DNA from: Edaphovirga cremea | Lineage (GTDB): Bacteria; Pseudomonadota; Gammaproteobacteria; Enterobacterales; Enterobacteriaceae | DNA length: 64,000 bases | Assembly: GCF_003332275.1 (NCBI RefSeq) | Contig: NZ_QOVA01000001.1 | Span: 186,001 to 250,000 of the forward strand | Reading direction: 5' to 3' | Notes under the pieces: model-generated | Database searches by the model: none | What the model saw: the letters and a program-made list of their open reading frames with translations, nothing else | Told to the model about the DNA's origin: nothing | Translations under genes and position numbers: made by a program | Shown: in pieces, positions 34,377 to 44,085 of the stretch | Layout: each line of letters begins with the position of its first letter | Position numbering within the stretch: the first letter of the stretch is position 1

Positions 34377-36043
34377 TGCGTAAATCTGTCATTGTCTCCG
34401 TTGTGTTACACGTCCTGACCGGTGCTGCTGCGCTATTATGGTTGCTCTGGTATTTCATTCCGGTCGGAAACCTGGTCAAAGGACTGGCAACACTGCTCAT
34501 AGGCATTCTGGCGGGCTGGCTGGTCTGGAAAGGTTGCCGCCGCCGTGAAATGCCCGCAGACGGAACGCTTTCATCATTTGAATTACCGCTTCTGGACACG
34601 CAGGGGCCGGTGGTGCTGGTGTGTGGTGAGGGTCTGGACAATGTGTTTCACGCACAACAACTGCGAAAAACAGCCCAGGGCTGGTGGCTCCGGGTCGGGG
34701 ATGTCAGCCGCCTCACTGATGTCGTTCGCAGTATTCAGGCACAACAGCCCCGCAAGGCAGGCCAGCTTTCTGTCATGTATGTTTGCCTGCCCGACCAGCA
34801 TCAGGATGAAGCCGTCCTTCGGGCGTCGCTGAAAACACTCCGCCAGCAGGTCAGGCAACTGAGCACGGTCACCGGATTTACGTTGCCGGTTGTCTTGAAC
34901 TGTGAATTCTCCGGCCCTGAAACGCCGTGGGTCATGGTTCGCGGAGACAAGCCGATTGTGTGTCCGGCAAATGAATCCCCCCTTGCCTTCGCTGACTGGC
35001 AGCAGACGCAAGAGAACCTCTCAACGCTCCCGTTGCTTAGCCAGACTTTCGACTTTATTCGAGAAGCGTTACTTGATGAGTTGGAGAAAGCAGACAGGTT
35101 ATACCCGCCTGTTCGTCTGTTTGCCGTCATTTTGCGTACCGGAGCGGTGTCCGAAAGGGCTCAGTCGGTATGGTCACTCTGGCTTTATCGCCACACGTGC
35201 TTACAGCTTCCTTATACGGCGGGTTGCAACGAACCGGCCAACCGCTTTCCTGATGCCGTCCTGCCTTTACTGGCTCCTTTCGCCGCCCCGGTTCAGGGCG
35301 GGCAACGTACCCGTCGCGTGGTGTTTTTCCTGTGGTTGTGTGGCCTTGTAGCACTTGGCTTTTCTGCATCCAATAACCGGGATCTTATCCGCCAGATCGG
35401 TGCTGATTTACAACGCTGGCATGCCATCCCGATGACACATTATGCACCCAAAGCGCAGTCGCTCTTGGCCCTTAAGCAGGATGCACTGTTACTTGAGCGC
35501 TGGCAGCGCCAGGGCGAACCGATGCGTTATAGCCTGGGATATTACCCCGGGCAACGTCTGTGGCTGGTTCTGCAACAGGCCATCGACACGTATGTTCCCC
35601 CTCCGTCTCAGGAACTGAAACCAGTACCGAAGATTGTTCGCCTGGACAGCATGTCGCTGTTCGATTCCGGCAAAGCAGCGCTAAAGGACGGGTCAACCAA
35701 AGTGCTGGTTAACGCGCTGGTTGGCATCAAGGCGAAGCCTGGTTGGCTGATTGTGGTCAGCGGTCACACCGACAATACCGGGAGCCGACAACTCAATCAG
35801 ACACTGTCCCTGCAAAGGGCTGAAGCCGTTCGTAACTGGATGCGTGATACCGGCGACGTACCGGAAAGTTGCTTTGCGGTACAGGGTTACGGCGACAGCC
35901 GCCCGATTGTTTCAAATGATACGACGGATGGCCGTGCGCAGAACCGACGTGTCGAAATCAGTCTGGTACCGCAGGCGGATGCCTGTCGCATACCGGGCAT
36001 TACCCCTCCGTCATCACAGGATGGTGACGGTTTTAAACACTAA
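34376..36043 (+). CDS. OmpA/MotB-domain T6SS protein
   Basis: From ATG 34376 (overlapping the tssL stop) the protein has 555 residues. Two hydrophobic segments occur near the N-terminus (about 7-30 and 35-55) and one near 325; the C-terminal 120 residues form an OmpA/MotB peptidoglycan-binding domain: DSMSLFDSGKAALKDGS, SGHTDNTGSRQLNQTLSLQR, GYGDSRPIVSNDTTDGRAQN, RRVEI. It probably fixes the TssLMJ complex to the cell wall, as TagL does elsewhere. Fits between tssL and hcp. Confidence 0.9.
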   Translation: MRKSVIVSVVLHVLTGAAALLWLLWYFIPVGNLVKGLATLLIGILAGWLVWKGCRRREMPADGTLSSFELPLLDTQGPVVLVCGEGLDNVFHAQQLRKTAQGWWLRVGDVSRLTDVVRSIQAQQPRKAGQLSVMYVCLPDQHQDEAVLRASLKTLRQQVRQLSTVTGFTLPVVLNCEFSGPETPWVMVRGDKPIVCPANESPLAFADWQQTQENLSTLPLLSQTFDFIREALLDELEKADRLYPPVRLFAVILRTGAVSERAQSVWSLWLYRHTCLQLPYTAGCNEPANRFPDAVLPLLAPFAAPVQGGQRTRRVVFFLWLCGLVALGFSASNNRDLIRQIGADLQRWHAIPMTHYAPKAQSLLALKQDALLLERWQRQGEPMRYSLGYYPGQRLWLVLQQAIDTYVPPPSQELKPVPKIVRLDSMSLFDSGKAALKDGSTKVLVNALVGIKAKPGWLIVVSGHTDNTGSRQLNQTLSLQRAEAVRNWMRDTGDVPESCFAVQGYGDSRPIVSNDTTDGRAQNRRVEISLVPQADACRIPGITPPSSQDGDGFKH

Positions 36044-36057
36044 ATGGAGACTATCCA

Positions 36058-36549
36058 ATGGCAATTCCTATTTATCTTTGGCTGAAAGACGATGGCGATG
36101 ACGACATTAAAGGTTCCGTCGATGTGAAGGATCGTGAAGGCAGCATCGAAGTCGTGTCTCAGGAGCATGATCTGTATATCCCGACCGACAACAACACTGG
36201 CAAGCTGACGGGTACCCGTATCCACACCCCGTTCAAATTTACCAAGGAGATCGACTCTTCCAGCCCGTATCTCTACAAAGCGGTTTCCACCGGCCAAACC
36301 CTGAAATCTGCCGAATTCAAGTGGTACAAAATCAACGACGCGGGCCAGGAAGTTGAGTATTTCAACACCAAACTGGAAAACGTGAAGCTGGTTAAAGTCG
36401 CGCCCAAAATGCACGACGTCAAAGATCCGGCGAAAGAAAAGCACAACCATCTCGAAGAGGTTGAGCTGCGCTACGAAAAAATCACCTGGGCCTACAAAGA
36501 CGGCAACATCATTCATTCCGATTCCTGGAACGAACGCACCACCGCGTAA
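36058..36549 (+). CDS. hcp: T6SS tube protein Hcp (TssD)
   Basis: 163 residues of the Hcp1 type: MAIPIYLWLKDDGDDDIKGS, then SQEHDLYIPTDNNTGKLTGT, HTPFKFTKEIDSSSPYLYKA and a closing RYEKITWAYKDGNIIHSDSW. Hcp hexamers stack into the inner tube and carry small effectors. No C-terminal extension. Codon choice is highly biased to common codons and the ribosome site (TGGAGAC) is good, fitting strong expression. A hairpin follows the stop. Confidence 0.96.
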   Translation: MAIPIYLWLKDDGDDDIKGSVDVKDREGSIEVVSQEHDLYIPTDNNTGKLTGTRIHTPFKFTKEIDSSSPYLYKAVSTGQTLKSAEFKWYKINDAGQEVEYFNTKLENVKLVKVAPKMHDVKDPAKEKHNHLEEVELRYEKITWAYKDGNIIHSDSWNERTTA

Positions 36550-36557
36550 TGCCTGAC

Positions 36558-36579
36558 TGGGCTGGCGAAAGCCAGCCCA
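36558..36579 (+). terminator. Stable hairpin directly after hcp
   Basis: TGGGCTGGC-GAAA-GCCAGCCCA is a perfect nine-pair stem with a GAAA tetraloop, eight bases after the hcp stop. No T-run follows, so it is more likely a 3'-end stabiliser or partial attenuator that raises hcp over tssH than a full terminator. Confidence 0.6.
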
Positions 36580-36714
36580 CAAGGTGTCTTTTGCCGTCAT
36601 CCTCTGCGGGTGACCACAAAAGTGACTTTGAAATCTGCCCTCTGACCTCGTGCGCTTTGGTTAACAGTGATGGGCGGTAGCGTGTCCATAACCTGAATAC
36701 AAGAGAGAATAGAT

Positions 36715-39405
36715 ATGGAAAGTCAGTCCGCCGTTTTGCTGCGCCGCCTGAATCACTACTGTGCCCGGGCTCTTGAAGGCGCGGCGTCGCTGTGCCAGAC
36801 ACGTGCCCATGCGGAAATTACACCGGAGCACTGGTTGTTAAAGCTTCTTGAACAGGGGGAAGGGGACCTGACGGTGCTCGCCCGCCGTTATGAATGGGAT
36901 ATGGATGCCGTCTGGCAGGCGTTGCTCAACTGGTTGGACAGACAACCCCGCTCGGTTCGAAGCCGACCGGAACTCTCGGTCTCGCTTCAGTCTCTGCTAA
37001 AACAGGCCTGGCTGTCCGCGACGCTGGCTGGCGACGATCAGATCCGCAGTGTGCATCTGTTAACCGCCATGACTGAAACTCCAGGGCTTGCCCGCTGCGA
37101 GGGGCTGTGGCCGTTAATGACCCTGACCACCAGCCAGTTGGAGAGGCTACGCCCGATTCTGGAAGCCCACTCAGATGAACGCCCTGAGGCTCAGGTCCGA
37201 GAGCCAGTGGGTAATGTGACATTTGTCGGCAGGGCGAGGGATCCGCACCGAGACTCTCAGGGTAAAACCAGTGGCGAAAAGCCAGACGTGACCCCAGAAG
37301 ACGCCGTTCTGAACCGCTTTACTGTGGATGTCACCGCCCGGGCTCGTGACGGGAAAATTGACCCGGTGTTTGGCCGTGATAACGAGATCCGTCAGATGGT
37401 GGATATTCTTTCCCGCCGCCGTAAAAACAACCCGATTCTGGTGGGTGAACCTGGCGTGGGCAAAACGGCACTTGTTGAAGGGCTGGCACTGCGTATCGCC
37501 GAAGGGAACGTGCCGGAAAGCCTGAAGCCTGTGATTGTCAGAACGCTCGATCTGGGCTTATTACAGGCCAGAGCCGGGGTTAAAGGTGAATTTGAACAAC
37601 GATTGAAAAATATCATCGACGCGGTACAGCAATCGCCGGTTCCGGTTCTGCTATTTATCGATGAAGCGCACACCATCATCGGAGCCGGGAATCAGGCGGG
37701 TGGGGCCGATGCGGCCAACCTGCTGAAGCCTGCTTTAGCTCGTGGGGAACTGCGCACTATCGCCGCCACCACATGGAGCGAATACAAACAGTATTTTGAG
37801 CGTGACGCCGCGCTTGAGCGCCGTTTCCAGATGGTCAAAGTTGACGAACCGGATGATGACACTGCCTGCCTGATGCTGCGTGGTCTAAAATCCCGTTATG
37901 CTGAATACCACGGTGTACATATCACCGGGGAAGCCGTTCGTGCTGCCGTCACGCTGTCGCGCCGCTACCTGACCGGTCGCCAATTACCGGATAAGGCTGT
38001 GGATTTGCTGGATACCGCCGCTGCCCGTGTCCGCATGAGTCTGGATACGTTGCCCGAGCAACTCACCCGGTTGCAGACCGAACTGACGTCGCTTGCGATG
38101 GAACAACAGGAACTGCTGGAGGATATCTCCCTGGGTAATCAGGTGGATACCTCCCGTCAGCCCGAGATTGAGCGCCTCACCGCAGAGCTCAACCTGCAAC
38201 AGCAGACCTTTCAGTCTCAGTTTGCGACGGAAAAGCAACTGACAGAGAAATTGAAGGATTGCCGCAGTGATGTCAGCCGTCAGGAAGAGCTTGCGGCCAT
38301 GCAGTCGGAACTGACACTGGCTCAGAATAACAGCCCGCTGCTGGGACTGGACGTCGATGCGCGCACGGTGGCGACAGTGATTGCCGACTGGACGGGCGTA
38401 CCGCTTTCATCCCTGATGAAGGATGAACAGGCTGAGCTGCTAACCCTTGAAGATCAACTGGCAACCCGCGTTGTTGGCCAGGTTCCCGCGCTTAACGCCA
38501 TTGCCCAACGTCTGCGGGCATCTAAAACCGGTCTGACGCCGGAGAACGGACCACAGGGAGTATTTTTACTGGTGGGTCCAAGTGGAGTGGGGAAAACCGA
38601 AACCGCGCTGGCGCTGGCAGATGTGTTGTATGGCGGAGAAAAATCGCTGATCACCATCAACCTCTCTGAATACCAGGAGCCGCATACCGTTTCCCAGTTG
38701 AAGGGCTCGCCTCCGGGTTACGTGGGTTACGGCCAGGGTGGCATCCTCACTGAAGCGGTTCGCAAGCGTCCGTACAGCGTGGTGTTGCTGGATGAGGTGG
38801 AAAAAGCCCACCGGGACGTGATGAACCTGTTTTACCAGGTTTTTGACCGGGGCTTTATGCGTGACGGGGAAGGGCGCGAAATCGACTTTCGCAACACAGT
38901 TATACTGATGACCTCCAATCTTGGCAGCGATCCGTTGATGCAACTCATCGACGAGCAACCGGAAGCGACAGAAAGCGATTTGCATGAGCTGATGCGTCCG
39001 ATCCTGCGCGATCATTTCCAGCCCGCTCTGCTGGCCCGCTTCCAGACGGTGATTTATCGCCCTCTGGAACAAGACGCCATGCGTACCATCGTCAGCATGA
39101 AACTTGCTCAGGTGAGTCGCCGCCTGCAACGGCATTACGGCATTTCCACCCACATCGGGGAAAGCCTCTGCGACACCCTGACCATTGCCTGCCTGCTGCC
39201 GGATACCGGGGCTCGTAACGTTGACAGCCTGCTGAATCAGCAAATCTTGCCGGTGCTGAATCAGCAAATCTTGCCGGTGCTGAGCCAGCAACTGTTAAGC
39301 CGTATGGCGGCACAATGCAAGCCTTCATCCCTGACGCTGAACTGGGACGAAGAAGAAGGCATTGTGCTGGCATTTGATGAGCCAGTTGAAGGAGAGCTGC
39401 AATGA
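36715..39405 (+). CDS. tssH: T6SS sheath-recycling ATPase TssH (ClpV)
   Basis: An 896-residue ClpV-type AAA+ protein with an N-terminal Clp_N domain, first Walker A GEPGVGKT at 244-251 and second GPSGVGKT at 621-628, and Walker B LLFIDEAHT and VVLLDEVEKA. It unfolds contracted TssBC sheath for reuse. One oddity: near the C-terminus an exact 24-bp tandem repeat (39232-39255 and 39256-39279) inserts a second NQQILPVL, eight extra residues in a helical region. The reading frame is kept, so the protein is probably still made. It overlaps vgrG by four bases. Confidence 0.94.
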   Translation: MESQSAVLLRRLNHYCARALEGAASLCQTRAHAEITPEHWLLKLLEQGEGDLTVLARRYEWDMDAVWQALLNWLDRQPRSVRSRPELSVSLQSLLKQAWLSATLAGDDQIRSVHLLTAMTETPGLARCEGLWPLMTLTTSQLERLRPILEAHSDERPEAQVREPVGNVTFVGRARDPHRDSQGKTSGEKPDVTPEDAVLNRFTVDVTARARDGKIDPVFGRDNEIRQMVDILSRRRKNNPILVGEPGVGKTALVEGLALRIAEGNVPESLKPVIVRTLDLGLLQARAGVKGEFEQRLKNIIDAVQQSPVPVLLFIDEAHTIIGAGNQAGGADAANLLKPALARGELRTIAATTWSEYKQYFERDAALERRFQMVKVDEPDDDTACLMLRGLKSRYAEYHGVHITGEAVRAAVTLSRRYLTGRQLPDKAVDLLDTAAARVRMSLDTLPEQLTRLQTELTSLAMEQQELLEDISLGNQVDTSRQPEIERLTAELNLQQQTFQSQFATEKQLTEKLKDCRSDVSRQEELAAMQSELTLAQNNSPLLGLDVDARTVATVIADWTGVPLSSLMKDEQAELLTLEDQLATRVVGQVPALNAIAQRLRASKTGLTPENGPQGVFLLVGPSGVGKTETALALADVLYGGEKSLITINLSEYQEPHTVSQLKGSPPGYVGYGQGGILTEAVRKRPYSVVLLDEVEKAHRDVMNLFYQVFDRGFMRDGEGREIDFRNTVILMTSNLGSDPLMQLIDEQPEATESDLHELMRPILRDHFQPALLARFQTVIYRPLEQDAMRTIVSMKLAQVSRRLQRHYGISTHIGESLCDTLTIACLLPDTGARNVDSLLNQQILPVLNQQILPVLSQQLLSRMAAQCKPSSLTLNWDEEEGIVLAFDEPVEGELQ
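39232..39279 (+). repeat. 24-bp exact tandem duplication inside tssH
   Basis: Two identical 24-bp units (39232-39255, 39256-39279) starting CTGAATCAGCAAATC. A third, diverged unit beginning CTGAGCCAGCAACTG follows. The duplication is in frame, adding eight residues (LNQQILPV). Confidence 0.9.
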
Positions 39406-41762
39406 GTGATTCCCTGTCAAACAAAGCCGACAGCCTGGTGAAACAACCGCTAGGCCAGTCACGCTATCGGATGGATGTGCATGACTGCCCCCATTTTTTG
39501 GATGTGTTGAGTTTTCGAGCAGAAGAGTCATTCAGTCAGCCTTGGCACTACGCGGTGTCGCTCACTTGCAAAACGCCGGATATCAACTGCGACACGCTGT
39601 TGCTCAAACCCGCCTCGTTTACCTATCAGACGCCGATGTTTACCGGTGCGCCAGCCGTGCCGGTGCGTACTGTTTTTGGCGTGGTGGGCGCGTTTCGTCG
39701 AGTGTCCACTTCTAAAGATGAAACCCGTTATGCACTGACGTTGATACCTCGTATCGCCCTGCTGAAGCATACGAAGAACAGCGAGGTCTTTCTTAACCAA
39801 TCCGTCACGGAAGTGGTGGAGCAGGTGCTGCGTAAACACGGACTGGAAGGTCCTGATTTTGATTTTCGCCTGTCACGGGACTATCCGACCCGGGAGCTCA
39901 TCACCCAGTGGCGGGAAACCGATCTGGAATTCGTGCAGCGTCTGCTGGCGGAAGTGGGGATTTTCTGGCGCTTTGAAATGGATAGTCGCCTTGAGCAGGA
40001 CGTGGTGATATTCCTGGACACCCAGGAACAGTACCAATTCGGCGTGACCTTACCGTTACGTAACCCCGCAGGCATGAGCGACAGCGGACAGGAAAGCATC
40101 TGGGATATCCATACGGCATACCAGGTGATGACGAGGAGTGTGGCGAACCGGGATTACAACTACCGCCAGGCGCTGACGCCGCAGGACAGTACGGATAGCA
40201 TCAGTGGCAAAGAGGGGATCACTACGGGTGAAACCTATCACTACGCAGAGCCGTTCCTGTCAGAAGGTGATACAGAGAGTACGGAGACCGGCGCATTTTT
40301 TGCCCGTCTGCGCCACGAGCGGATTCTCAACAAGCAATACACCGTCAGCGGTCGTTCCACCAGCCCGTTATTGGCCCCCGGGCAGGTACTGGAAACAGAC
40401 ACCAGCAGCCTGCCAGAAGCCGTGAAAGACGGGATCGTTATCACTACGGTACGCAGCAGTGGTTCACGTAAAAGCAGCTTCAGGCTGGAATTTGAGGGTA
40501 TCCCGTACACCGAAACCGTCTGCTACCGTCCGGCACTCATCAATCGCCCGGTGATTTCCGGTTCCCTGCCAGCCCGCGTGGAGAGCACTCAGAAGGGTGA
40601 CACTTACGCCTGGCTGGATGAGCAGGGACGCTATCGTGTGAAGCTGGATTTCGACCGTAACAGCACCGAGCAGGGGTACGCCTATCTTTGGCTGCGTATG
40701 GCGAAACCGTATGCCGGTGATACCTATGGCTGGCATGCACCCTTGCTTGACGGTACAGAAGTTTCCGTGGTGTTTGACAGCGGTGACCCTGACCGGCCAT
40801 ATATCGCCTATGCCCAGCATGATTCCGAACACCCCGACCACGTCACCAGCGATAACCACACGCGCAATATCTGGCGTACCCCGGCGAACAACAAACTTCG
40901 CATGGAAGATAGGCGGCAGGAAGAGCATATCAAGCTCGCCACGGAATACGGCAAGAGCCAGCTCAATATGGGTCACCTGGTCAACGGCCAGCGTCAACAG
41001 CGCGGTGTCGGTTTTGAGTTGCGAACTGACGAATTCGGTGCAATCCGTGCGGCCAAAGGCATCTTCCTGACGGCGGATGAACAACCGAAAGCGCAAGGCC
41101 CTGTTCTGGAAATGACACCTGCCGTTAACCAGATCAACCAGGCCAACAGCCAGATGCAGTTGCTGAACAGTGCGGCGGAAAAAGCTCAGGCACTGACTTC
41201 AGATATCAGCACCCAGATTAGTCTTGTGACAAACCGGCTCAAAAACCTCCAGTCTGCCGCACTGCTGGCAAGTGCGCCACAGGGCGTGGCCCTCACTTCC
41301 GGTGAACACCTTCAGTTCACCAGCATCCGCAATACCATGATTAACGCCGGTCAGCACCTCGATATTGGCGCGATGAAAAACCTTTCTTTCACAGTTGAAA
41401 AGGCCCTGGGGCTGTTTGTGCATAAAGCAGGCGCGAAACTGGTCGCCAACCAGGGTGATGTGGAAATCCAGGCGCAGCACAACACGATGGCGCTGTTTGC
41501 CAAACAGCAGATAACAGTCACCAGCCGCGACGACGAAATTGTTATCAGTACACCCAAAACGCTGACGCTCAACAGTGGCGGTTCGTATCTGAAACTGAGC
41601 CAGAACGGGATTGAACATGGTTCTTCCGGCGACTATCTGGTTAAAGCCTCTCGCTACCAGGTGCCAATGGGGGGAGCTTCATTGGATACCGAAAGGCCAG
41701 TCTTTGACAAGACCTCCCTTGAACTCCTGCCCCCTGCAACAGATGGCAATATGTCACGCTAA
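39402..41762 (+). CDS. vgrG: T6SS spike protein VgrG (TssI), first copy
   Basis: 786 residues with the VgrG layout: gp27-like N-terminus (SRYRMDVHDCPHFLDVLSFR, YHLREGEN-type NQSVTEVVEQVLRKHGLEGP, ITQWRETDLEFVQRLLAEVG), gp5-like OB fold (TYAWLDEQGRYRVKLDFDRN), the RMEDRRQEEHIKLATEYGKS beta region, and a C-terminal DUF2345-type part ending near LLPPATDGNMSR. No separate toxin domain is fused. It trimerises into the spike and delivers cargo; the GH19-like effector gene 11 bp downstream is the likely cargo. Confidence 0.95.
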   Translation: MSDSLSNKADSLVKQPLGQSRYRMDVHDCPHFLDVLSFRAEESFSQPWHYAVSLTCKTPDINCDTLLLKPASFTYQTPMFTGAPAVPVRTVFGVVGAFRRVSTSKDETRYALTLIPRIALLKHTKNSEVFLNQSVTEVVEQVLRKHGLEGPDFDFRLSRDYPTRELITQWRETDLEFVQRLLAEVGIFWRFEMDSRLEQDVVIFLDTQEQYQFGVTLPLRNPAGMSDSGQESIWDIHTAYQVMTRSVANRDYNYRQALTPQDSTDSISGKEGITTGETYHYAEPFLSEGDTESTETGAFFARLRHERILNKQYTVSGRSTSPLLAPGQVLETDTSSLPEAVKDGIVITTVRSSGSRKSSFRLEFEGIPYTETVCYRPALINRPVISGSLPARVESTQKGDTYAWLDEQGRYRVKLDFDRNSTEQGYAYLWLRMAKPYAGDTYGWHAPLLDGTEVSVVFDSGDPDRPYIAYAQHDSEHPDHVTSDNHTRNIWRTPANNKLRMEDRRQEEHIKLATEYGKSQLNMGHLVNGQRQQRGVGFELRTDEFGAIRAAKGIFLTADEQPKAQGPVLEMTPAVNQINQANSQMQLLNSAAEKAQALTSDISTQISLVTNRLKNLQSAALLASAPQGVALTSGEHLQFTSIRNTMINAGQHLDIGAMKNLSFTVEKALGLFVHKAGAKLVANQGDVEIQAQHNTMALFAKQQITVTSRDDEIVISTPKTLTLNSGGSYLKLSQNGIEHGSSGDYLVKASRYQVPMGGASLDTERPVFDKTSLELLPPATDGNMSR

Positions 41763-41773
41763 GGATTGCGGTA

Positions 41774-44083
41774 ATGAAAATATGCTTCCCGGTTCGCAAA
41801 CAGAATGGCAGCGAATATTCTTCTCTGGAAGAAGTCATGGGCTTGATAGGCCGCGAGCCACATGGCTCATGGCTTGCAGGTACCAACCAACTCTGGCATG
41901 GGGGGATTCATGTCAGTCAGGTATCGGCACCAGGCTCAGTGCTCACAGCCGACTCTGTGGATACAGCAGTGCCCTTGCGGTGTATGGCAAAAGGTGAGGT
42001 GGTGGCCTGGCGCCTGAATCAGGATCACAAAAGGGCTGATTACAACGGAAAAGAATTACGTTACTCAAGTACATTTGTCCTGGTGAAGTCGACCTGCAAA
42101 CCTGCCCCGGAAAAAGAGAATAGCTGGTTGGAGTTTTACTCGCTGTATATGGGCCTTGCGCCGCTGTCTGCTTTTCCAAAAGCGAAATGTTTTAAAGCCA
42201 AAACAGACGTTCGGAAGCGAGCTGCCGGTAACTTTGAGAACAGTGCTTCATCAGATGGTATCCCTGCGGCTCCGGCAAAAAGCGGAGAACTCAAAAAAGA
42301 TACTCGGGTAATAGTCCATAAACAGAAGGAGTTTCGTAACGGCGGGGCTGTACAGCCTTTTGGTCTTGCGAAAATGCTGAATGCCAGTGGTGAAGCCTCT
42401 GGGGATGCTTTCTGGGTGACGCTGTTGCCTGAATTTATGGAGCCGGATGGTGAGCAGTATGCTCAGATGCCAGTGTGGATGCAGAAAGCAGTAAATCAGG
42501 GCATGTTTGATTCGGTAACCAAACCTGCTGCAACCCTTGAAATTGAGGCCGGAGATGCTATCGGTTTCCTGGGAGAGGATATAGCGCCTGCGGGTAAGAG
42601 CCAGGTTAATACCTGCCATTACGCGCATATTGAGGTCATCAGCACAGACTCACGAATGCCCGCTTTCCTGAATAATCCTGCGGGAATCACAAGTGGTCAG
42701 AAATTTGTTCGACTTCACGCTGATGCTGATTTGTATGCCAAATCAGGAGAGGGTGAACTGAGAGTCTTTACGAAAACGACGAGTAAAACTGAAAAAGACA
42801 GTGGAAAAATCCTTCGCGTTACCGATTGCAGCCCATTTGAGGATGCACAACACAAAACCTGGTATAAGATCAGTGATAACAGCTGGATGAGTCAGGATGA
42901 CGTTGACCAACTGAATCAGTATGACCTGAAGGAACTGGGTTTCACTACCCTCGAAGAGGAAGCCTCGCAAGATGTATCGAAGTCACTGCGCGAAAACTGG
43001 GTAAAGGGTGCTTACGACTGGTTGTCAGAGCAGGTGGGTAAAGAGCGTGGAATACAGCAAAAGCAGGTCTCGGCGTTCTATAAAAATCTGGTCAAAAAGA
43101 TAGATGCGGATGGGGATGGTGAACTTTCGGGAAAGGAGCTTTACAACGCGCTCCATCACCCGGAGCTGGGACTCAGGGACATTGCGGCACGTTTGGTTGT
43201 AAAGCACGACAGCGAATGGTTTGGAGGCAGTCGTCATCATCGGTGGAGTGTATTCTTTCAGAACTATGATCGACTGCGTATGGCATACGCGAAACAGTGG
43301 CTTGATGACTGCGAGTGGATGAGTCAGGTGGATGCGTTTAAGAGTGGAAAGCCGGTGTGGCATTTTCATCCGGTGATGTTTTTGAATGCGCTAAACAATG
43401 CACTAGAGCTAATTAATGTTGATGCTTTTCTTGCTATGTATGAAAGCGAACATGTTTCATTTGCCCCAGTAACGCTAAATCTGTCGCAAGGTTCAAAAAA
43501 TAATTTACGGAAGTTACTGAAAAGTATAAATGATTTTTATTCCATATCTTCGGAATATAAACCAAATTTATATAGACTTTCTTATATGTTAGCTACAGCA
43601 AGGCATGAGACATATCATTTCACAACAGGTGAGTATTTTAGTGAGCAACCTGAAGTTGGGAGTGTAAGTTATTTTAATAAATACGACCCTGTATTAGCCG
43701 AAACGCAATCATGGAAAAACAGAGCTGTAGCCAATGGTAATACACATCAAGGAGATGGTTTTAAATATCGCGGGCGAGGTTGTGTTCATCTGACATGGAA
43801 AAACAACTATCAAAAGGCAAAGGAAAAGTACGGGGCGGATTTCGTAAGCCATCCAGACCTTGCCGGTGATTTTAAGTATGCAGTCCCAATCATGGTTTGG
43901 GGGATGGAGGATGGTATCTTCACTGGGAAAAAGATATCGTCATATATTAATGGCAGTGGAGTGGATTATGAAAGTGCCAGGAAGGTTATTAACGGTAATG
44001 ATCAAAAAGTGTTAATAGCTTCTTACGCTAATAAATTCCAATCTATTTTAGAAAATACATCCTCTGCCCCTAAGGAATTCTAA
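41774..44083 (+). CDS. Putative T6SS effector with GH19/lysozyme-like C-terminus
   Basis: 769 residues. The N-terminal 300 residues resemble a degenerate M23-type fold (GGIHV near 50, FYSLYMGL, CHYAHIEV), the middle has an EF-hand (DADGDGELSGKE, 444-455) and the C-terminus a glycoside-hydrolase-19/lysozyme-like domain: ARHETYHF with E612 as candidate catalytic acid, then GFKYRGRGCVHLTWKNNY at 662-679. It should cut peptidoglycan in the target cell periplasm. It follows vgrG by 11 bp and is followed by an exported protein, the arrangement of a T6SS effector and its immunity gene. Base composition turns AT-rich at about 43,390, inside the gene. Confidence 0.82.
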   Translation: MKICFPVRKQNGSEYSSLEEVMGLIGREPHGSWLAGTNQLWHGGIHVSQVSAPGSVLTADSVDTAVPLRCMAKGEVVAWRLNQDHKRADYNGKELRYSSTFVLVKSTCKPAPEKENSWLEFYSLYMGLAPLSAFPKAKCFKAKTDVRKRAAGNFENSASSDGIPAAPAKSGELKKDTRVIVHKQKEFRNGGAVQPFGLAKMLNASGEASGDAFWVTLLPEFMEPDGEQYAQMPVWMQKAVNQGMFDSVTKPAATLEIEAGDAIGFLGEDIAPAGKSQVNTCHYAHIEVISTDSRMPAFLNNPAGITSGQKFVRLHADADLYAKSGEGELRVFTKTTSKTEKDSGKILRVTDCSPFEDAQHKTWYKISDNSWMSQDDVDQLNQYDLKELGFTTLEEEASQDVSKSLRENWVKGAYDWLSEQVGKERGIQQKQVSAFYKNLVKKIDADGDGELSGKELYNALHHPELGLRDIAARLVVKHDSEWFGGSRHHRWSVFFQNYDRLRMAYAKQWLDDCEWMSQVDAFKSGKPVWHFHPVMFLNALNNALELINVDAFLAMYESEHVSFAPVTLNLSQGSKNNLRKLLKSINDFYSISSEYKPNLYRLSYMLATARHETYHFTTGEYFSEQPEVGSVSYFNKYDPVLAETQSWKNRAVANGNTHQGDGFKYRGRGCVHLTWKNNYQKAKEKYGADFVSHPDLAGDFKYAVPIMVWGMEDGIFTGKKISSYINGSGVDYESARKVINGNDQKVLIASYANKFQSILENTSSAPKEF

Positions 44084-44085
44084 AC

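Noticed and set aside
38566-39291. 241-codon minus-strand frame in tssH
   Set aside because: Antisense shadow of a well-conserved AAA+ gene; its repeated QHRQDLLIQ segment only mirrors the 24-bp duplication.
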